Counted from the stretch's first letter, positions 10,032 through 25,800 are shown. The stretch: DNA of 64,000 nt from Tubulanus polymorphus (GCF_964204645.1 NC_134026.1:3348001-3412000), one strand, 5' to 3'. Notes: generated by a model from the sequence alone, not told the origin. Translations and numbers: made by a program.

Positions 10032-13000
10032 GATGTCTATCAAATTAGCGCAGCTTCGTTAGTGGACTGTTTAGCGGGAAAAAATGAAAACGAACCGAGC
10101 ACAGACCAGTCACACGAGACGCTCTCGCGTTAGCTGCCTCGTTGCGTGTTACTGTGCAGCAGTACTCCGTTCTCATAAATGTCACATAATACTTGACAGT
10201 ATAAACACTGTACTAACACAATTAATTATAGAGTTTCACGCGGAGATAATTTTAATATATAAACGTGACCCCGCCGATTTTGTGAATAATTGTTCCGGAC
10301 TAACTGACCATTACGTAATAATCTTGATTAACGTCCTGTGAATTAATTCATTACATTATATATATACAAACCCTGGCAGGCGAGGACTCATCTGTTTTCC
10401 GTATATCGCTTAATCCGCTTAATTGAATGCATGTATGTATATAACCGAATTATATGTTTTGTGACGTTTATATACACGAACCAGCTGGTAAACAATGATA
10501 ACGATTTGCTAACCCATCGGTCAGGTTATCACAACGCGGAAGGTTAGTTAAACAGTAAAAACCAAAAGTTAATTGGCAATCGAATACAGAATTGACAGCT
10601 AGCAACTGATATGAGCCTTCAGGAATCCTATATAATTTACGAACGCCAAAACTCTCACGTGTTCTATGCAAGGTCGATCACGAGACAAAAGCACTTTCAC
10701 TCTTGACGATTGACTTATGATATATATATATATTCCGACATGAACTATTTTCGCTTTTTAAGCTTCGGTTAAAATGATATATCCAAATGCAAATCCTAAT
10801 GCGTAAATGAGAGGAAGCGAGTACACACACCGGTTGGTATACAAAGACATAAATGTTTCATTTGTTATCGAGATACTTCGTGACATCTCGAGGCGCCTAA
10901 AGAGAATCGTTATTCAAGAAAAACACCACTCTACATTCGATTAGACAATAAAATAGACTCGAATAGTTTCCCGTATGGATTTAGTGACAATCCTGTTTAA
11001 TGCACGACTGCGTTATTTGGCAATTTTCTCGTGAGCAGACGAATTAAAAGCTAAACGACGATGGTTACTAGTTCATTATTAATGGCATTCGTTTTTGAAG
11101 CCCCTGGGGATATCACCTACAGCTTCGTCGCCTGTTCGGAGAAATGAATTGATCGAATTGCTTTGTTTTGAAACCAGATATAGTATAGCATTCGCTGTGA
11201 GTACGACGGAATCTTTTGGGCGGGGTTGAATGTAGTATTTATCCAGTTTTCCTGCAAGCGGAAGCTTTCGTATAGGCACATTACTATGAATACGGATGTT
11301 AATGAAAAATGAATTAGTACGAAGCGAAATAATTCATTATTAGCCGTTACATCGTAGACTCACTCAACTACCGATGACCGAAAAGTTGGAATATGAAATC
11401 ATAGGACGGGTTTTTAGCTTTGGGCGAATGGATGGAGTCTCTCGTTAAATGTCTATATGTCTATGTCTCTATGTCTCGTTGCGAGCCGCAAGAATACAAT
11501 TCTCCTCCTAACGAATGACCTTGATCTAAAGTTCAAAAGTTCTGCCCTAATATCAGATGTACTTCAATGTTGATCTAGAATAAGAATTGTACTCCAGCAC
11601 AATGTCAAACACGTTTGGACTCTGCACTATCATTATCTTCGTGTTTCTCGATTGAACGTGTTATGAACTCATTCATACACTAATGAACTGACCGAAATAA
11701 TGTACAATTGATGTGAATTAAGAATAATCATTGTAAAGGTGAATTTCATAGTTCATTTGCTTCCTTGTGACACTAGAATTCCCTAAAACGCCAGAATTTC
11801 GCCAATAACATACGGTTTGTTCTATTATTGAAATATCAAAACCCCATCTTAAGGCAATTCAATCTATTATTCCGAATGGAATTAATGAGTGCTTCTACGA
11901 GTAACTAAAATATCAGTTGCTAAAGGTATGCCAGTCTTATGACGCGATTATCTACGAGACCGCAAGCGACGATTTCCCGTCCTTTTGATTTACTGTACCA
12001 TAAGGTGCTGCCGCTATGCTCATCGTTAGCGGATCTTTCATACACTAATATGCACTTACTGTGGCATTCGAAGGCAGTACATTGCCAGAGCTGGTTCATG
12101 TTAGTGTTAGTAAACTCCGCTAACGATGAGCATAGCGGCAGCACCTTATGATACAGTAAGTCAAAAAGACGTGAATCGTCGCTTGCGGTCTACCAGTGAG
12201 TGAAAAAACGAAATGAAAAGTTTTGAAAATTACATTCCTCAGTTGTACAACCGTTCAACTAACAATCGTTATGGCTTAAACATGTTCCAATTTTCCAAAC
12301 ACAGGTAGATTTTCAATGAAAGGCCAAATGTGCAACCGATAACTATGTTCAGTTGTTTTTCTTTTCGAATTGATTTCTTTTCTTTCACGCACATTTTCTT
12401 TTTATCCCTGAGAGGACTGATTGTATTTCAACAGCGTATCATATCCGTACGCTCGGCTTATATTCATACACCATTAATTCAAATAGGGAGTTTTAGCAAA
12501 GATACACGTTAAACCGTATCTTATGCCTACATGTATCATATCATACCTTGTGCGAGTTTTTTTATATCAATCCAAATCATCAGCGATGCAGCTAATCGAT
12601 GACAGTCGAAAGAGCAGCTTATATCGGCCTATCTCGTCTTCATACTTGAATACGAATCGCCGGTCTGTCATAACGCTTACCTAGCGATTCATTCGAAAAG
12701 GTTTAAAAGAAACACCTGTAGCACATCTTCCATCTAGCTACAATATTGGCCATTCACCTTCCATCGCGAAGCATCTTGCTCGCTGTTACAAAGTTTCACT
12801 GTTGTGCCTTAACTCTGAGGCCAGATGCAGTCATGGTTTAGCTTTAAGACAAGTCAAGATCCCCTTTGATTCATAGCTTATCTGACAACTTTATGATGGT
12901 CTCATGGAGTTCTAAGTCAAGACTACACAAGCTGTAGATCCTCATCGCGAAGCAACCAGTCATAGATGTCAACCTGTCTGTATGCTCGTTATATCAACCT

Positions 13001-13059
13001 CAGTCACAAATCCAAACGCGATTTGAAGAAAAAAAAACAAATGTTTGTGTATTTTTTGC
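10032..13059. other. Intergenic DNA upstream of receptor copy 2
   Basis: About 3 kb without a supported exon. The first few hundred bases should hold the promoter and 5' UTR of receptor copy 2. The only marked structure is the foldback at 11957-12191. Microsatellite-like TATATATA occurs near 10723. Confidence 0.4.
11957..12191. repeat. Foldback element with arms of about 90-110 bp
   Basis: The left arm begins GACCGCAAGCGACGATT at 11958. The right arm is its reverse complement, ending at 12190. The central parts of the arms (GGTGCTGCCGCTATGCTCATC and its complement) match almost perfectly, leaving a loop of about 60 bp near 12045-12100. Open frames on both strands here simply mirror each other. 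It has no coding capacity for a transposase, so it is a MITE-like or foldback element. I see no clear target-site duplication. Confidence 0.75.
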
Positions 13060-16000
13060 TTTATTCATTCATACTTTTTAGTTCACAATATTGGAATACA
13101 AATCGTTAACAAAGGGGGAACTATATAAAAATACACTATACGTACAACAACGACTTAAATTTGCCAGATCTAAATTCTTCCTTTAAGCTCAATTCAACTG
13201 ACACAGAATCAACAACCCCCAATCATTGACCCCCTACTGACCGTTGGACCTAACGATATACAATTTGATTTTTCTATTCATGAAAAAAAAAAACAACTAA
13301 ACAATAGAAATCAATGACGATCTAAAAACTCATTCATCTTCGTAAATAACTACTAACCATTCCTCCTCGCATACCAGTGCCTGTGTCTCAGATGTAACGG
13401 AATAAAATACTACATTATAATAATACACTACCGGTAATGAACGTTTTTCTAGGGATGAAATACAACAAATTCAATCAATAATCATTATTTCATCATCAAA
13501 TACAGTGAATACTAATTGTGTATACCTATATATATATGTATGTTTTACACTATTTTTTCATATTTAACACAAAGTATTTGTTAATATAATCAGATAAATA
13601 TAATATTTTTTCCTTATTCAGTTATTTGTTTGTACACATCACAGACAGGTAAAACAAGCATTATCATCAGATTCAGATTCATAGCGCAATTGTTTCATCA
13701 AGCAAGTTAAAACGTACACTCAGCACATTGAATTAACGCCGCGGGAATAGTCAGTCCACCGAATGGTATCATAAATTATAGATATTTACAACTCTAAAAA
13801 AGATATATTATCTCCATGCGGGGAATGCTCTCGAGTTTAAATTGATATTCAAATCTCTTAATAATTCAACTCCGATAAAACATTACATCAATGAAAATAC
13901 ATAGTATATATATATATATATATGAATGAGTTTGGAATGGGTTTTATTGGTGTTTTTTTTATCTATCACAGATCGTGAGGAAGTGCCTTTATTAAGCTTC
14001 ATAAAAAGAGTCCATTTAATCTACAATTGTGAAAAATCTATATGTTCTGCACTATGTTTATTTCCAAAATCGTAAACACCAATTAGATTTATTTTCGGAC
14101 ATCGACGCAATTATATCGACATTCATTTGGCCTCGAAACAAACGATAATACATGCTGCTGGTACAATCACTTAATCTCCATACATGATGGAAGTTTACTG
14201 CACCGGTTACCTAGGAATGGAATCGTTTGAAAACAATCAAATTCTACCATGAGCGAAAACACTAAAATATCTCTGGCCGAATAAAACTATATAAAATGGG
14301 TTCATCTCAAATCAATCTCAACTCGGATGCTGAAAATCGATATATTGTTTTTTTAATGTCTTAAATTGTAAAGCAGTCAGTCACGACATTGAAATGAACC
14401 CCGCGAAAAACTTTTCCACTAGATTATCCACTAATAAGTATATATTTAAAATATCTCTTTTCAAAAAACAGAAATTAAACTATAGATAGATTCTTCATTG
14501 GACACGAGTCACTCAACAAATCAAAAAAATAACTACTGATAAGCGTTGATAGCCTATTCGTCTGTCCAAGTTTAAGGTCAAGAGGAGCAGACAGCGTTTT
14601 AAATAATTTACACTATTCACATAAAATGACAAAACTACTATCTACATGTTCCAGCAAACCAGTTGCCATAACATTGATTAATTCATTCATTCTAGACAAA
14701 TATATAACTAACCAGTTGTCTGATCGACAGACAATATATCGATAAATAAAGTATTATAGCCCCTTGAGCCTCTTGAAAACTAATATCTTTAATGTGTACG
14801 TAAGGCGAAAGCAGCCAAACTCTGGTTTTACTTTCTATCGATGAATGAAGCCGATGAAAGTATAATAGGTCTATTTGAAGAGAAAACTAAATTTCACGGT
14901 TTCTTTATTTGTCAGTTCAGGTTTTGTTGTATGATGTTTTCAGTTTAGTCATAAGACGTACTGGTATTCATTCATGGCAGGCATGTCGTTTATACATATA
15001 TACTGAATATGAAGCTGGTTTCGTTGATGAGCGATGCATCATATTCAATTGTCTGTATTTAGAGCATATTTGGAATATTAGAGAAAATCATTTGCTAAAA
15101 TAGTGTCGACGTTAAGGCAAAATTCAGAATACACTGCTGTTAGATTCTAAACGACTAAACTCTCACTTCACAATGATCAAACTGATGATTAAGTTGATTC
15201 AGGTCGCGCGATTGATGCAAATGGTAATGTTTTTTTCTATGGTACTAATGGTTCTAAATGGTACTAATTGAAGTATCTTATAGAAATGATGGCAGTATTG
15301 AGTTTTCATTTTCTGAATCTTGTCACTACAGATCTTGTTATATATTCCTTATGGTGTACGACAATATTGTCCTACTTTTACCATACCCGCTGAATGTTAC
15401 CATATTTAAGAATAGCCATCTTGAAATTTTCTTTCATATGCTTCACTACATTACGCACTAACTGACAATTATGATGATGAATGCACAGCAATAATGTTAA
15501 CATAGCACCTTTATGTTTAGTGCGCCGTTATAATCATCAGTCACATTCTCAATTTCAAGTCCACCGTCGTATTAAGAACTTCGCTGATTTATGGTACAAA
15601 CGACAAATGAATGCTGTTATTTTTGCAAATACAAGACAAGATTTCTTCCGGTAGTTACGATTACGGAAACCGGTAATCAGCGGCAGTTCTCGTTACGAAA
15701 TCATTTCCGAAATAATTGCCGAAGTTCATGACAAACAAAGATCATTATCGCTACTCGAAATTTCTCATTTTTAGATCAATCATCTCTCGTATAACACAAT
15801 AATATCATCATTCATTTACCTGATATTCCGGTTACAGTTATTACTCCATTTCTCTGCCCGAACAAGAATTTGGAATATTTAATGAATTTGCATTTCCAAT
15901 GGCTTTGGCAAGTGAAAATGGTCAAAGCCATCGGAAATCACCACCTATAGATCAGCAAAAATTCATACATATCGAACATAATTTTCTTTTTGAAAAGCAC

Positions 16001-16102
16001 ATAACAAAGGTCCGTTCATAATTTCCTGCATTCTTTTGACAATGTCTTTATCCTTAATTCTATGTACAAATACTGTTGTTTCTCCGATGAGTTGGTTGAG
16101 GA
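13060..16102 (-). other. Possible long 3' UTR of the coiled-coil gene
   Basis: About 3 kb directly beyond the stop codon at 16103 without exons or clear repeats. AATAAA hexamers on the minus strand occur at 14904-14909, 14057-14062, 13943-13948 and 13060-13065. The farthest, followed by AT-rich DNA, would make a 3-kb UTR; the nearest would give 1.2 kb. A short (TA)n tract lies at 13905-13922. This is inferred from position only. Confidence 0.3.
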
Positions 16103-19100
16103 TTATCTGTATTCAGTAGATCTGGCAGGTGACATTCTCAGTGAAGTGCTATCCTGTGCGCTCTGGTGTTGTAATTGAGAATATGCGCGTTCCAACTGCA
16201 TTAAATCCTGCAATCGAAAAAATTACATGATATATTCCTGATTTAAAATAAAAACAAATTGATCCGAGCGTTTTAAGTTTTGTTTGTTCAACTAATGGAT
16301 ATGCTTATATGTATCCAAATGACTAAAGATATTTAGTGGCAGGGCAGGTTCACATCTGTAAACACAATTAAGAGAAATTGCTTTTGGCTAGGTAAATAAT
16401 TTGTGAAGTTATTCTGGTTGACAGTTTCTCTGATTCGATTAGTTAATGATATATGTAGACGGGTGTTGGCCTTACGGGTAGCAACTTTTACATCGGTCTC
16501 TAGCGAGTAAAATTACAATTTTCGAAATGACTTTAAGATATACTCATTACTTAATCGAGTTATTCGCCAAAAGAAACAAAAATACATTAGTTATGATGTT
16601 AGACATGTTAAAAAAGAAAGTCCTCTCGATTCAAAATCCAATCAATATAAAATGTAATGCAGAGGTTAGACAGTTCTAAACCAACACACCGATATAAATG
16701 TACATTATATGTATTTTTCATATAAGATGGTAACACTAACATTGACTATACTAATTATGTACATTCTATTTCTTTATTTCACTGATCTTTTCCAGTAATC
16801 CATTTTTGGCCTGGAAGAAATTTACACAAGTTGATCTTTCAAAATTACAACTAAACAATACAGGAGCTACATTAACGCATGGTTAACTGATCAATGCTAA
16901 CCTTAGTTTGATGAGTTAAAGATCCTTGTAATTTGGCAATTTCTGACATCTTGTCTGTCATGATATTTTCATTTCTTTGGGCTCGTTCTTCTGCCAGGTC
17001 TGCTCTTAATTCCGCCTGCTTTATTCTCTGTTCTAGATTTCGAACCATATCCGATGATTTCGGGCTACCCTGTAATGAACAATTTTAATTTCGTCACAAG
17101 AGATCAACCGTTTATTCCATCAGATACAGAGATTCCTGGCATAGTCGCATTGATTATCTACTGGTTGGCCCTCGAAACTTTAATTACAATGATTGCTCGA
17201 GTGTAAATGACTGATAGAAAGTTAAATTAGATATCTAAATGTCAAATATTCATTCGAAAGTCACCCTTCTCTTGCCTGATAGATCAGGTGCTATTTGCAT
17301 TTCAGAACAAGATGATCATCATTAGCTTATAAGAAATCACTTTTAATTCATAATATCAACATAAATGTAGTATACAGAGGGAAATCTAAATGGTCTACAA
17401 ATTGTGATGTCTCAAAAGCGGTTTCACTGGGTTTCTTAATGAGTCTCGATGCTATCGGGTTTAAACCGCATTATCTTATCTTAAGTTAGATATACTTACC
17501 ATATCGTTAATGGAAGATAAATTTGGTATAGACGAACTAATCGAGTGTCTTTTCAGTTTCATATTTTCAGCTCGTAGCTCTTTAACTCGTTCCTGTAAAG
17601 TGCGCAGCAATTTGATAGCGCTGTGTTCGTCGTTTCCTGCACTGGCCGTCGTGCCGTTTTGTTGTACCTGAGCCGTAAGTCGAGTAACTTCTCGTTCCAA
17701 ACGATCCATCTCTCGTTGTTGTTGTACGTTCAACTTGTCTTTATCGCGGCCGACTCGTTTCATTTCACGCGTGCGCCTGAAGGAAATAGATTATTACGTT
17801 CGTTAAAATTCAAACCGTCAGTCAATTATTTCTAAATTTCAAATTACTGGTAACTTTGAAAAGGTTAACAGAGAATTTTCCTCTGAAGAGTCGACTTACT
17901 TTTCTAATTCTCTGTTCAATTCTTCTTCGAATTTTCGCGCGAATTTCTCCGCGACTTCCTCCTTCCATTTGGCCATATTTTTCTGGATCTCGCGTAGTTC
18001 ATTATCTTTGGCGGCGAGAGTCGATTTCAGTCCGGAGTCTTTTGTCATTTGTTGAATGCGATTCAGTTCGCCGAGGTGATCCTACACGAAACACAAAAAT
18101 TTTCAGTAACATTCTCGTTGAAATATTCTTTAACCTTTCCAGAGCTAACGCGAAACCTGTAAATTAATGAGCTGGTCGTATCAGCAACTCTATGGGTAAT
18201 ATACCGTATCATTTTCAAAGGTGTGTCATTTTAAGGAAAACATTAGAAAAGTGACGAAGCGCAACATCGGAAATTCTAGAAGTAATGCGATACAAAGCGA
18301 ATGCCAAATGTCAGATAGCTTTGAAATGAAATGGCAATGATGTCAATATAATATTCAGGAGTATTGTCTTTTGACAGGGCTCGTATTAAGACGATAAATA
18401 TAATATGTTACTGATGATTGTGTCGTAATCTCAAGCCGCTTGTGCACAAAATTACTGCGTGTCAATTGACTAATTTGAATTTATTTCGGAACCAATCTGC
18501 TTGATGAGAACAGGAAAAGCAAACCATTATGCATGGGCAGTGGTGTAATTAATTTCACATTTGCTTAATATGAGAAACTCTTGAGACTCAAATCAATATG
18601 CAATTCACCGTTCAGTGCAGTTCTCAAATCTGTGTAGAGACTACGCGTAATAGTATTACACCATTACCTTAATGAGACGTTCCCTGAGCTGATCCATTTC
18701 CTTATTTTTATCTGCGTACAATTTCTCCTTGAGAGCTTCTAATTCCGAGTGCTGAAAATATGAAACACATTCATGATAAACAATTTCGTGGCGATGAGCA
18801 ACTTTCTTTGATTCCAAAAATCGCCAATTTTATATTGTACTCGGGAATTAGAACCTACTTTGTCTTTTTGAACTTTGAGAACCAACTGTTTTGTCGTGTC
18901 CATTTCCGTTTTCAGTTCTTGGACAAATTTGCGCAGTTCCTCATTTGCAGCGCGCAGATTTGCCTGCAATAGAAAATTTAAGAGATAAAAAAAGTACTCG
19001 TAAAGAAAGGTACTGGTATGCGCAATACTTGTTTTCGAGTTAGAATACGTACCAGGGCTGCCATAGTGGCTGACTTATGAGATAATGGCTTTCCAGATTC

Positions 19101-19802
19101 TTCATTGAAGCTACGTAAAAAATAGAAATTTTATTTACTAATTGCGCAACCCAATATCGTCAATCTAATCACCTAAAACGACCCGACGCAATTAAGCTAA
19201 TGGTAGCCGAGCCAATAGAAGAATAACCGTAAGCGCGAGGCACTTAGGTAATAAAGAGAAAATCTAAATCTCCTGGCTTGATGCAGTACGGTGTTTTCAC
19301 CCCGTTGATTGAAATACGTACTTGCTCGGATTGACCTTGCGAGGGTTGATGCCTAATAGCAGCGCGGTTTTGCGACAGTCTTCATTGATTTCATGCACGA
19401 CGGTTTTCTCTTGCTTCTCGATGAATGAAACATTGTCGTGTTCTCGCGATTCTTGCGCTTGTCGTTCGGCGGTCAGGAGTTCGATGCTTTGTTGTTGTTG
19501 TTGTAGCGATTCTTGTTGCGCCTGTAAATCCGACTGCAGTTTTCGCAGTTCCTGATTAAGATGAGAAAAAAAAACTTTTACATAACACAGTGAATATCAC
19601 AACCTTGGTAAAACGATGTTGAACATAATCGTGCAGTAATTACTTATATATCATCATCGCCAGTACTTACATCTTCGTAGTTATGTTTAAGGGCTTCAAT
19701 TTCGGCATCCCGTTCTTGGCGAGCGAGTTCTTTAGCTTTATTGACAGCTGACAATTTATCTTGGAATGCCTGACGATTTTGAACGCGCTGTTCTTCGAGC
19801 TC
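16103..19802 (-). CDS. Coiled-coil gene, exons 13-21: second half of rod and C-terminus
   Basis: Exons 13-21. The rod is interrupted once, in exons 14-15, by a non-helical segment: DCRKTALLLGINPRKV followed by a Gly/Pro/Ser stretch with SHKSATMAAL. This looks like a hinge or small conserved module. It then resumes with LRAANEELRKFVQELKTEMD and continues to KWKEEVAEKFARKFEEEL. Exon 19 has a second break (SISSSIPNLSSIND). The final exon (16207-16103) ends with a short Ser/Arg tail. Stop TAA is 16105-16103. Confidence 0.85.
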
Positions 19803-22800
19803 CTATGCACGATGAAAAAAATGACAAGATTGTTTAAAAAATGACAAGATTGTTTAAGACAGTAAATGAAAGTAAAGCAGCAAACTATGTATGGACATGC
19901 TAGAATTTCAATGAAAATTCCGGTGAAATATAATTTTTTTGCTGTATTTTCAGTCACTACACATTTCTCGCCATTGTATTCAGACAGCGCTACAAAAAAT
20001 ATATTGATCGATCGAATTGATTTTCAAGGCATCAATGACACTCCCTGATACTGATCGTAACTTTTTATAATTACTCGATCACATACGCAGCGTCACGGCA
20101 ATAGAAATGAACACACCCAATCAAGAAATCCATAAAATATGGGCAATTTTTATCACGGAGATTGAATACTTCGTAAAATATTTACGCCCCGAATTTCAAG
20201 CGCCGTTCAGGAAATGTCGACTTTCTGAATACACGAGATATCGACTTCCTCACGAGCTGATTTAAGTGGCATCCCTTATGTATATCGAAACTTCAATTAG
20301 AATTGACCGGGATAAGCATCTGTTGATTGAAATTCCGAGCAACACCCGTAGCGGTATTTAGGCGTGACTTCAGCGCGTAGATTACGCAAGAAAGCATCGA
20401 TACATATCGGGTCTGTTTAACCGTTCTAATGACACACCGGGGTACGCTAATCAATGTCCAATAACGCCGGCGGGATCGCAACTGATGAAATGATACGATC
20501 CGCTATAGACAGCGATCAATATCTCATCACCTGAAAGCTGCGATTACAATTATCAGCTAACTAATACAATTTGTACCAGGGGATAATGCATATCTATGAT
20601 GGGATCTGTTGTCTGGTCACAGAGCAGCTATTAGGGGACCATTCAAACAGTACGTACCCAGAAATTACTTATCGCAGGGATTCTGCGACCAATACCACAG
20701 ACCATAATGTCATAAATAATAAATAGATAGCGTATGGTCGATATTTTAGCTAATTTTCTAACCCCTATTAGCCGTGTACAGACAGCCCTTTTTGGCATGA
20801 TGTTCATAGGTACAAAATGGGCATCAAACAACCACCAAGCTCATAATTTTGCACAGACCTAATGAAAGGCACTTAGATTCTGATAGGGAAGGGAGGCAGA
20901 GGCCGATTTGATCGTAAAATATGCCAAGTACACTGAGATCTACAGGCCTTGAGCTAGACCTTGTATCTTGTCAACAAAAACCTACTCCATTCAATCAGGC
21001 AAAATAGTCGGGTGTTATGGCTGACGTGGAACGGATGAAAATGGTAAAAATTGCGATGAGCTAAGTTCGAATATGAAAACATATTTGTCATATTTCACTG
21101 AATCGTAGATTCAACATATTACTCATACTGCATAAATATTTTAGCTAATTCTAAAAGAAACAGTAAACAATACTCTCCATACTAGACGTCGATGTGAAAT
21201 CTGCATTACATAATCAATTGTAAAATGAAACCTAAGAACGCATGTTTTCTCTGATGGCAACCCACGCAACTCGCTTCATCATAGGAACGCATTGATTTCA
21301 GTGCGGTAAACGACTGCGTTCTGTTCTATAAATGAAATACATCGCCGCCGGCGCGAAGCAGTGTTTCCAATTGCCAGAATAAAGCAAAAATATATACGCG
21401 TGTATAGTTGTTTATACGAGGAGTAGACTTTATTTTCAGGATCGATGATGAAACGATGCCAAATACCGATCTGCGCCGTGATTTAAACGCGTGCTAATAC
21501 GACACAAAGTTGGTCGAAGTACTTTCATAACAGAGCGATGGCTCAAGGGACACCGATCGAGTTGTAGCGGAGCGAAGACGCCCGTGGAACTTACGAGAAC
21601 GCTCTAACGTTTAAAAACACGAAATCAAAAAAAGAAGAAAAAAAGATCATAAACTATTACCGAAACTCATGAATTCGTAATCAGCTTAGAGCGTCCATTA
21701 AGCGGACAAACATGGCTGACGTGAATAAGATAGAAGTTCACCCCGTTAATAGCCAATGTCAGAGCGCAAATAACCACATCGCGAAAGGAAAAAATCTCAT
21801 TAAGCCTCAGCTACGAGAGGCTATTGTTTAGCCAACAGGAATCGTTTTCTCTCGCCTCCAGGACACCGAACACGTGTGACACGAGAAAAATATTGCCGGC
21901 ACATATTCGATTCCCGTTACAGAACTCACCCTGATAGAATATTCTCCTCGCGTGTGACGAGGCAGGAGTTGAACGACAGTCATGCAAGATTCGCGACAAA
22001 AAAAAAATACCCAATTCGCTCGTAACCCGTTCGCTTGTAAAATAAATCGTGCGAACGATGATATTCAAATCATGCGCGTAGAATGAAATCAGATAAGGGT
22101 CTGTGAAAAAAAAAACTAATTTGTCTAAGCCATTCAGGTATGAAGTAAAGAAATGCATTCGAAAAATACTAACTGCTTTCATGATGTCTATTTGTCGCTC
22201 GAGGTGTGTGCTGATTTGTCGTTCACGCTCCGACTCTTCTTTCGCCTTTTGAACGGCTTTCGAGGATTCTTCACCGATTTTCGTGAGCTCTCGTTTCCAC
22301 AGACGATCGCGTTCCTCTTCCAGGTTTTTCAGCTCTTCGTTCAGCAGGTCTTTCATCTACGAGAATGTGAAGAGGATTCATTAGACGGAGAACGATACGC
22401 GACACGACGGTAAGATGCAACCGCGTAGGAAACTTCAGTAATAGGTAATAATTCACACTCAACTACGCCTAACATACGACATGCATAACCATTATTCCAC
22501 ACGAAAACTAACTTGAATGTTTATTGACCCCTCGAAAAAGGACCCATATATTGCGTCATATTGTCGATAATGAATAACATAATATAAATTATATAATATT
22601 AATCAAATATATGGATAATTTAATTTAATTGACCGGCAACCAGTCTATCCCCGGTTTATTCATGATGTAGTGCATAACCCCTCAAAAGATAATTCTTAAA
22701 ATTCGTCAAATACGAAATAAGAGTTATGAAATATATTCAATGACAAAATAAACGTCAAAATTCGCAATTGTAATTGTTATTTTGAAACGTCAATATTGAT

Positions 22801-25800
22801 GATGTAGTACATCGAATCACAGAACCCCTTCAATAACGCATGTAGTAATCGAAATGTATAAACATTATTGTTTTTATGGCGTCAAAAATATGAATATTGA
22901 AAACAGAATTGAGAGCCTCAAATTTGAATAGGAGACAAATCAATACATCGCAACACTTGTTTAACGCAGCAAGTGCAGTTATAGAAATTACACGATGAAT
23001 TCTATATTTTTTCGTACTGACAGCAGCGTACTGACCTCCTGGCTCGTTTCCTGCTTGATACGATCGCCTAAACTCTGCTGCACTTCTTCCAATTCGCGTA
23101 GGCGTTCCCTCAACGTTAAATTCTCCTCGTCGCGAGCCTGAAATAAATGAAAACGATAGAAGATTATTTCCATTCTGTCCTGTTTATTAATAACCGTAGG
23201 GATGGGAATTTCATCGGATTCAATTACATTCGAGTAAGCGCTAATACCTAATAAGATATTTTGAAAGCCTATAATCAAATATGCATGAAATCACATTTTC
23301 TGTGTACTGTATAATCTATGTAACGATAATACGATATAAATATGGACAAAGGCGATGATATCACCAGATATTATATTCTCATTATCAATTCATTCCACAT
23401 TTCTGTCTAGAGCCGGATTAACCATTTTTATGCATCGCAAAACTTACGATTAATTCTTCGTGATGAAGCGCAACTTGTTCCGCTAATTTCGTCTCCGTTC
23501 TGACGATGAGGTCTCGTCTTTCGAGTTCGAACTTCTGTTGAACCTCGTTCAAAGCGTTCTTCTTGTCGGCGTACGAATTTTCGCGCATTTCTTTCAACAG
23601 TTTATCCTGAAATGAAAACATATTTCCAAATTCAAATATCACATATTTTCCATGTACAGATACGCGCGAGGTACCAAAGCCTTAGAACTGATCTGGAACT
23701 GTATATTGTAATTCCGATGGCAAATACCTTTTCCTTTCGAATAGTATCAACCTCTGCTTTTAAATCAACGGACTGTCGTTCTCTGACCTCTCGTTCATGT
23801 TTCAAGTCGGACTCCAGATCGAGCACTTGGTTCCTACAGATACAGGATGGGATAAACGCGTGATAATTCTAAAATCACAGACAATTCAACATTCGGATAA
23901 GATGTCATTTAGATTTGGTCCTCTGGTCTGCGGCAATTGGCAATAGATAGTGATACAACTGGCAGATAAGAATAAGTCACAACAATCTAACCTCAAGAAA
24001 CAATAAGAATATAGTACAAATATCTACGTTGATTTGATCGATACGCATATACACATGCATTTATACATTTCCGCGGGTTTTAACTCAATATATAGCTTAT
24101 ATTTCGTATATCACCATTTTGTTTCGGGATCAATAATCGCAGAAGAAATAAAAGTCGTTATTTATATCGATATTACACGGTATGTACTGGTATATATGTA
24201 GAATATATACAGCTACTGTTATCTGAATTACTGTACATATGTATACATGTACATTTTACTGTACATGTATACATGTACATTAAATGACTACCGTTTAGTA
24301 TTGTCATAGTAATAGTAAATCTAATTTGCCATTCAAATATCAGATACTATCAGATAAAATAAGCTTAGGGTGATAAATAATCATCACTAGTGTTACTGGC
24401 AAGCGCTGAGTGAAATTTCATTTGTCAATGATAGGAATTCTTTGAAATCTTGATAAGGTTATGCGATAAAAACTGGCGGGATGAGCACACGTGAGTTCGT
24501 TCCATCCCTCTCTCGCGATCACTGCGATCACGTATGTCACATGCAAAGAGATGGATGTTTTCTGAGATTTCTATTTCCTGTGGGAGGGTGACAAGTCCGC
24601 GGCAAAATGAATTACGGAGAGAGCACGTGTCAATTCCACCTGCTTTCTACATATCACACCGGCAAATATTTACACAATGAACAAGAATGTAAATAAGTCC
24701 GAAGCCGAAGACTGCCATGGGAGGCAAACACAATGACACTACACCGTGTCGTAAAGTACATGCATAATGACCAGGTGAGATAAATCTAACCTAAGCCAAA
24801 AGCTTTATGTACAGTTTACATAAACCGAATGACCAAAGTCCATAAAACAGTTGATGACCGGATATTGGATCGAAAAAATATTCAGTAAACAGCTCTATGT
24901 TTTAGACTACATTGATGACACGATGCCACATGAAGCAGATGCTTATACTTAGAAATTAGAATGCACATCACATAAGTGTCACTAATACTGCTTTATGAAA
25001 TGAATCGAATCAAAATTATAATCCTATTCCAACAGGATATTATCTTATATATGATACATGGCAGCTGTACAATACCATGTAATATACCATGTATTAATAG
25101 CAGTGCTTGTTGCTAATGGAAAAGCTAGATTTGCACTGCGCAGCCTCGCTTCATTCAGTATTTGATCGAGGTCAATATGAATCAGTGCTGACGGTAATCT
25201 TTCGAAAATGTCAGAGATCCTTTGAACGCGATTCACAATTCTAATCTACCTTAATCTCGAATTGACGTCATTTTTGCCATCAATTTCCTCCGTCAGGGCG
25301 GCGGCTTTCAGGTTGGCCTTGTCGATTTCATCTTTTAACTTCTCGATCTCTTCGTGCGCGCGTTTGTGCAATTCGGATAACTCTTTTTGAAGTTTCTGAC
25401 GTATGTCTTCGTACTCGGATTCTTTTTCCTACAAAAATTCGAAAACGATATAAATTTTCGTTCGTCGAACGAACGTTAAAAAATGCACACGCGGCACTCG
25501 AATAGAATACGGCAGCAGAATTCGACAAATCTCTAAATTCAATCACGTCAACGGCGACACTTTTCATGCCTCGTCGATTTCGCCGAACGCTTGTAAAACG
25601 TCATTAATTAGATATTGCCGTAGGTTCTACACCGGAACGTACCCCGAGGACGTGGTCTCGTTCGTAAATAACAGCGTTACATTTCTGTCGTTCCTCATCT
25701 AACGCAGCCGCCAGCTCAGCCCGGGAAACTTCCGATTCTTCCAGACGCGATGATAAGGAATCAATTTTCTAAACAAAAAAAAAGAAGTAAAAATCGGAGA

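Noticed and set aside
11920-12151. Matching open frames on both strands
   Set aside because: Caused by the foldback; the two translations mirror each other.
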